DNA from: a virus
Reading direction: 5' to 3' (one strand)
DNA: 29,771 nt
IMG/VR virus record: IMGVR_UViG_3300036801_000251
Span: 1-29,771 of that record
Made by a program: the position numbers and the translations under genes. Positions 28,048 to 29,771 of this stretch are shown here, in pieces. The notes below the pieces were generated by a model. The model saw only the letters and a program-made list of their open reading frames with translations. It did not search any database and had not been told where the DNA came from. Within the stretch, counting starts at the first letter, position 1, and each line of letters opens with the position of its first letter.

Positions 28048-28635
28048 ATGCCGCCACTCACCAATCCGAAGCACGAGGCGTTCGCACAGTTCAGATATCT
28101 GGATGGGCTGACGGCTGACGAGGCCTATGTCAGGGCCGGATACAAACGAAACGACAGCAATTCCGCACGCCTGAACGGAGATGAACGGATACAGGCCCGC
28201 GGCAAAGAGCTTCTCGCCGAACGCGAAAACCGTCTGCACACGAAGTTCGAGGTCACCAAGGAGCGGATTCTCGCCGAATACGCCAGGATCGGTTTCGCCG
28301 ACATCCGCAAGGCGGTGTGCTGGCGCGGCGATCTGATCACGGAAGAGGACAACCCGGACGGCGGAGAGGTCCTGGTGATTAAGAACATCTACTCGAATGC
28401 GATCGAGCTGATGTCGAGCGACGACCTCGACGACGACACGGCCGCCGCCATCGCCGAGGTCTCGCAGACCCAGAACGGCGTCAAGATCAAGTTCCACGAC
28501 AAGAAGGGCGCGCTCGACAGCATGGCGAAGCATCTGAATATGTTCGTGGAACGGCACGAGCACACCGGCAAGGACGGCAAGCCGATCGAGATCAGGCGCG
28601 TCGAGCGGGTGATCGTCGACCCGAAATCGAAATGA
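28048..28635 (+). CDS. terS: Terminase small subunit
   Basis: This 195-residue protein recognises phage DNA at the packaging site. The N-terminal part has the Terminase_2 HTH pattern: MPPLTNPKHEAFAQFRYLDG, then LTADEAYVRAGYKRNDSNSA. ERILAEYARIGFADIRKAVC and a C-terminal segment typical of the family follow (DKKGALDSMAKHLNMFVERH). The start at 28048 follows directly on the IS fragment. It overlaps the next gene by four bases (ATGA). Confidence 0.9.
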   Translation: MPPLTNPKHEAFAQFRYLDGLTADEAYVRAGYKRNDSNSARLNGDERIQARGKELLAERENRLHTKFEVTKERILAEYARIGFADIRKAVCWRGDLITEEDNPDGGEVLVIKNIYSNAIELMSSDDLDDDTAAAIAEVSQTQNGVKIKFHDKKGALDSMAKHLNMFVERHEHTGKDGKPIEIRRVERVIVDPKSK

Positions 28636-28856
28636 CTCTGCCGCCGGCGCTGCTCCGGGTCCTCTCCGAGACGGAGCGTTTCAAACTCATGGGAGAGGAA
28701 GCTGCAAATCGGATGGTCGAGCTTTGCGATCGGTACGACCCGGTTCTTGTCGCCGGCGTCTTCGCCTTTTATGTGGCCGAAAAGGATCCGGCTTGCTGCC
28801 ATGCCTGGCTCGACATCGTAGAAAAAATCTTTCGTGACCGAGAGAAGCGCCGCTGA
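28632..28856 (+). CDS. Small hypothetical protein between terminase genes
   Basis: This 74-residue helical protein, MTLPPALLRVLSETERFKLM then GEEAANRMVELCDRYDPVLV, sits between the terminase subunits. It overlaps terS by four bases and terL by 23. No family is recognised. Its position suggests a packaging accessory or a translational spacer. Confidence 0.6.
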   Translation: MTLPPALLRVLSETERFKLMGEEAANRMVELCDRYDPVLVAGVFAFYVAEKDPACCHAWLDIVEKIFRDREKRR

Positions 28857-29771
28857 CGCTGGCGTCCTCCGTATCGAGACGCCTCGGGCTTTCGTCCCGC
28901 TTTTAGGCGGGCATCGGTACAAGGGCGCCAGAGGCGGACGCGGCGCGGCAAAGTCGCATTTCTACTGTGAGTTGCTGGTTGAGGATATGATCGCGGAGCA
29001 TCACCGCGTCGCCTGTCTTCGCGAGGTGCAGAGCAGCATCAAGGACTCGGTCAAGCAGCTGGTCGAGGACAAAATCCACAAGTTCGGCTATGCGGGTCGG
29101 TTTAAGATCACGGAAAAGGAGATTGTTGGCCCCAACGATAGCCTGATGATCTTCAAGGGCTTGAAGGGGGCGACGGCCACCTCAATGAAGTCTCTTGAGG
29201 GATATACGCGGGCCTTCGTCGAAGAAGCGCAGACGATCAGCCAAACATCGATCGATCTGCTTTACCCAACCATCCGTGCGCCGGGCTCGCAGATGATGTT
29301 CGGCTGGAACCCGATGTCGCCGGATGATCCGGTCGATAAGTTCTTCCGTGAGAATGTCGCGGCGGGCGATCCAGATTTTGTGCTGGTCGATGTCTCTTAT
29401 CTCGACAACCCATGGTTCCCGGATGAGTTGCGCCGGGACATGGAGCGCGACAAGCGCCGCGATTTCGAGAAATACCAGCATATCTGGCTGGGGCATTATC
29501 GCCGGCATTCGGAAGCCCGCGTATTCAAGAACTGGCGCGTCGATGAGGCCGAGATCCCGCATGACGCCAGGCCCTATTACGGCGCGGATTGGGGTTTCGC
29601 CGTCGATCCGAGCGTGCTGGTGCGGTGCTGGATCATCGCGGAAAAGACGCTCTACATCGACGCAGAGGCCTATAAGGTCGGCTGCGAGATCGACGATACG
29701 CCGGCGCTGTTCGACGAGATCGATGACGGTCACGCCAGGCAATGGCCAATCACCGCGGATTCGGCCCGGCC
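28834..29771 (+). CDS. terL: Terminase large subunit, 3' end cut by the window edge
   Basis: About 312 residues of the packaging motor are visible. After MTERSAADAGVLRIETPRAF the ATPase domain has the Walker A-like GGRGAAKS at 34-41, and YTRAFVEEAQTIS is the Walker B region with its acidic pair. The nuclease domain begins with YYGADWGFAVDPSVLV, whose Asp is the first metal ligand of the RNase H-like fold. The start is GTG at 28834, overlapping the previous gene; no ATG lies nearby in frame. The gene continues past 29771. Confidence 0.9.
   Translation, partial: MTERSAADAGVLRIETPRAFVPLLGGHRYKGARGGRGAAKSHFYCELLVEDMIAEHHRVACLREVQSSIKDSVKQLVEDKIHKFGYAGRFKITEKEIVGPNDSLMIFKGLKGATATSMKSLEGYTRAFVEEAQTISQTSIDLLYPTIRAPGSQMMFGWNPMSPDDPVDKFFRENVAAGDPDFVLVDVSYLDNPWFPDELRRDMERDKRRDFEKYQHIWLGHYRRHSEARVFKNWRVDEAEIPHDARPYYGADWGFAVDPSVLVRCWIIAEKTLYIDAEAYKVGCEIDDTPALFDEIDDGHARQWPITADSAR

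Overview
The window is GC-rich (about 60%) DNA of alphaproteobacterial character, most likely from a temperate phage or prophage of the Hyphomicrobiales (Rhizobiales). The reasons are a GcrA-like regulator, an ExoM-like glycosyltransferase and a complete set of phage modules: integrase, AlpA-type excisionase, S24-type repressor, RecT with a YqaJ exonuclease, RusA, SSB, a replication primase/helicase and the terminase genes. The genus cannot be told from the sequence alone.

Layout. Everything from 1 to about 18.1 kb is on the minus strand. Everything from 18.2 kb to the end is on the plus strand, except an IS fragment at 27.6-28.0 kb. The hinge is a lambda-like switch: repressor at 17333-18106, a divergent promoter pair and operators at 18106-18177, and a Cro-like gene at 18214. 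The left arm carries recombination and accessory genes (RecT, YqaJ, RusA, Nudix hydrolase, J-domain protein) in a tightly overlapping operon. It continues through the excisionase/integrase pair (9.4-10.7 kb), a putative attachment region (9.18-9.37 kb) and a row of small phage genes with a membrane protein/glycosyltransferase pair (5.5-9.1 kb). The right arm carries GcrA-like and HTH regulators, a B12-dependent ribonucleotide reductase, a PD-(D/E)XK protein, SSB, a cytosine methyltransferase, a primase/helicase, a tRNA-like element and the terminases.

The left end (1-5.25 kb) is an unusual CRISPR-Cas locus. An array of at least 14 identical 28-bp repeats with 33-bp spacers runs off the left edge. 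Next come a possible tracrRNA with an anti-repeat, cas2 and cas1 of type I-E character, and a compact Cas12-like effector of 673 residues. All three RuvC catalytic acids of the effector appear to be substituted (Asp to Lys, Glu to Gln, Asp to Ala). Upstream, a small membrane protein, a LuxR-type HTH protein and an XRE protein are joined to the effector gene and to each other by three 8-base ATG(G/T)CTGA overlaps. This looks like one regulated unit that would bind targets without cutting them, as type V-M (Cas12m) does.

One operator motif, TGCAC-N5-GTGCA, occurs at the repressor switch, at the left promoter, at 27.1 kb and also at 8.07 kb, beyond the integrase. That places the glycosyltransferase operon in the phage regulon. 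It also makes it plausible, though unproven, that the neighbouring CRISPR-Cas locus is carried by the phage rather than by flanking host DNA.
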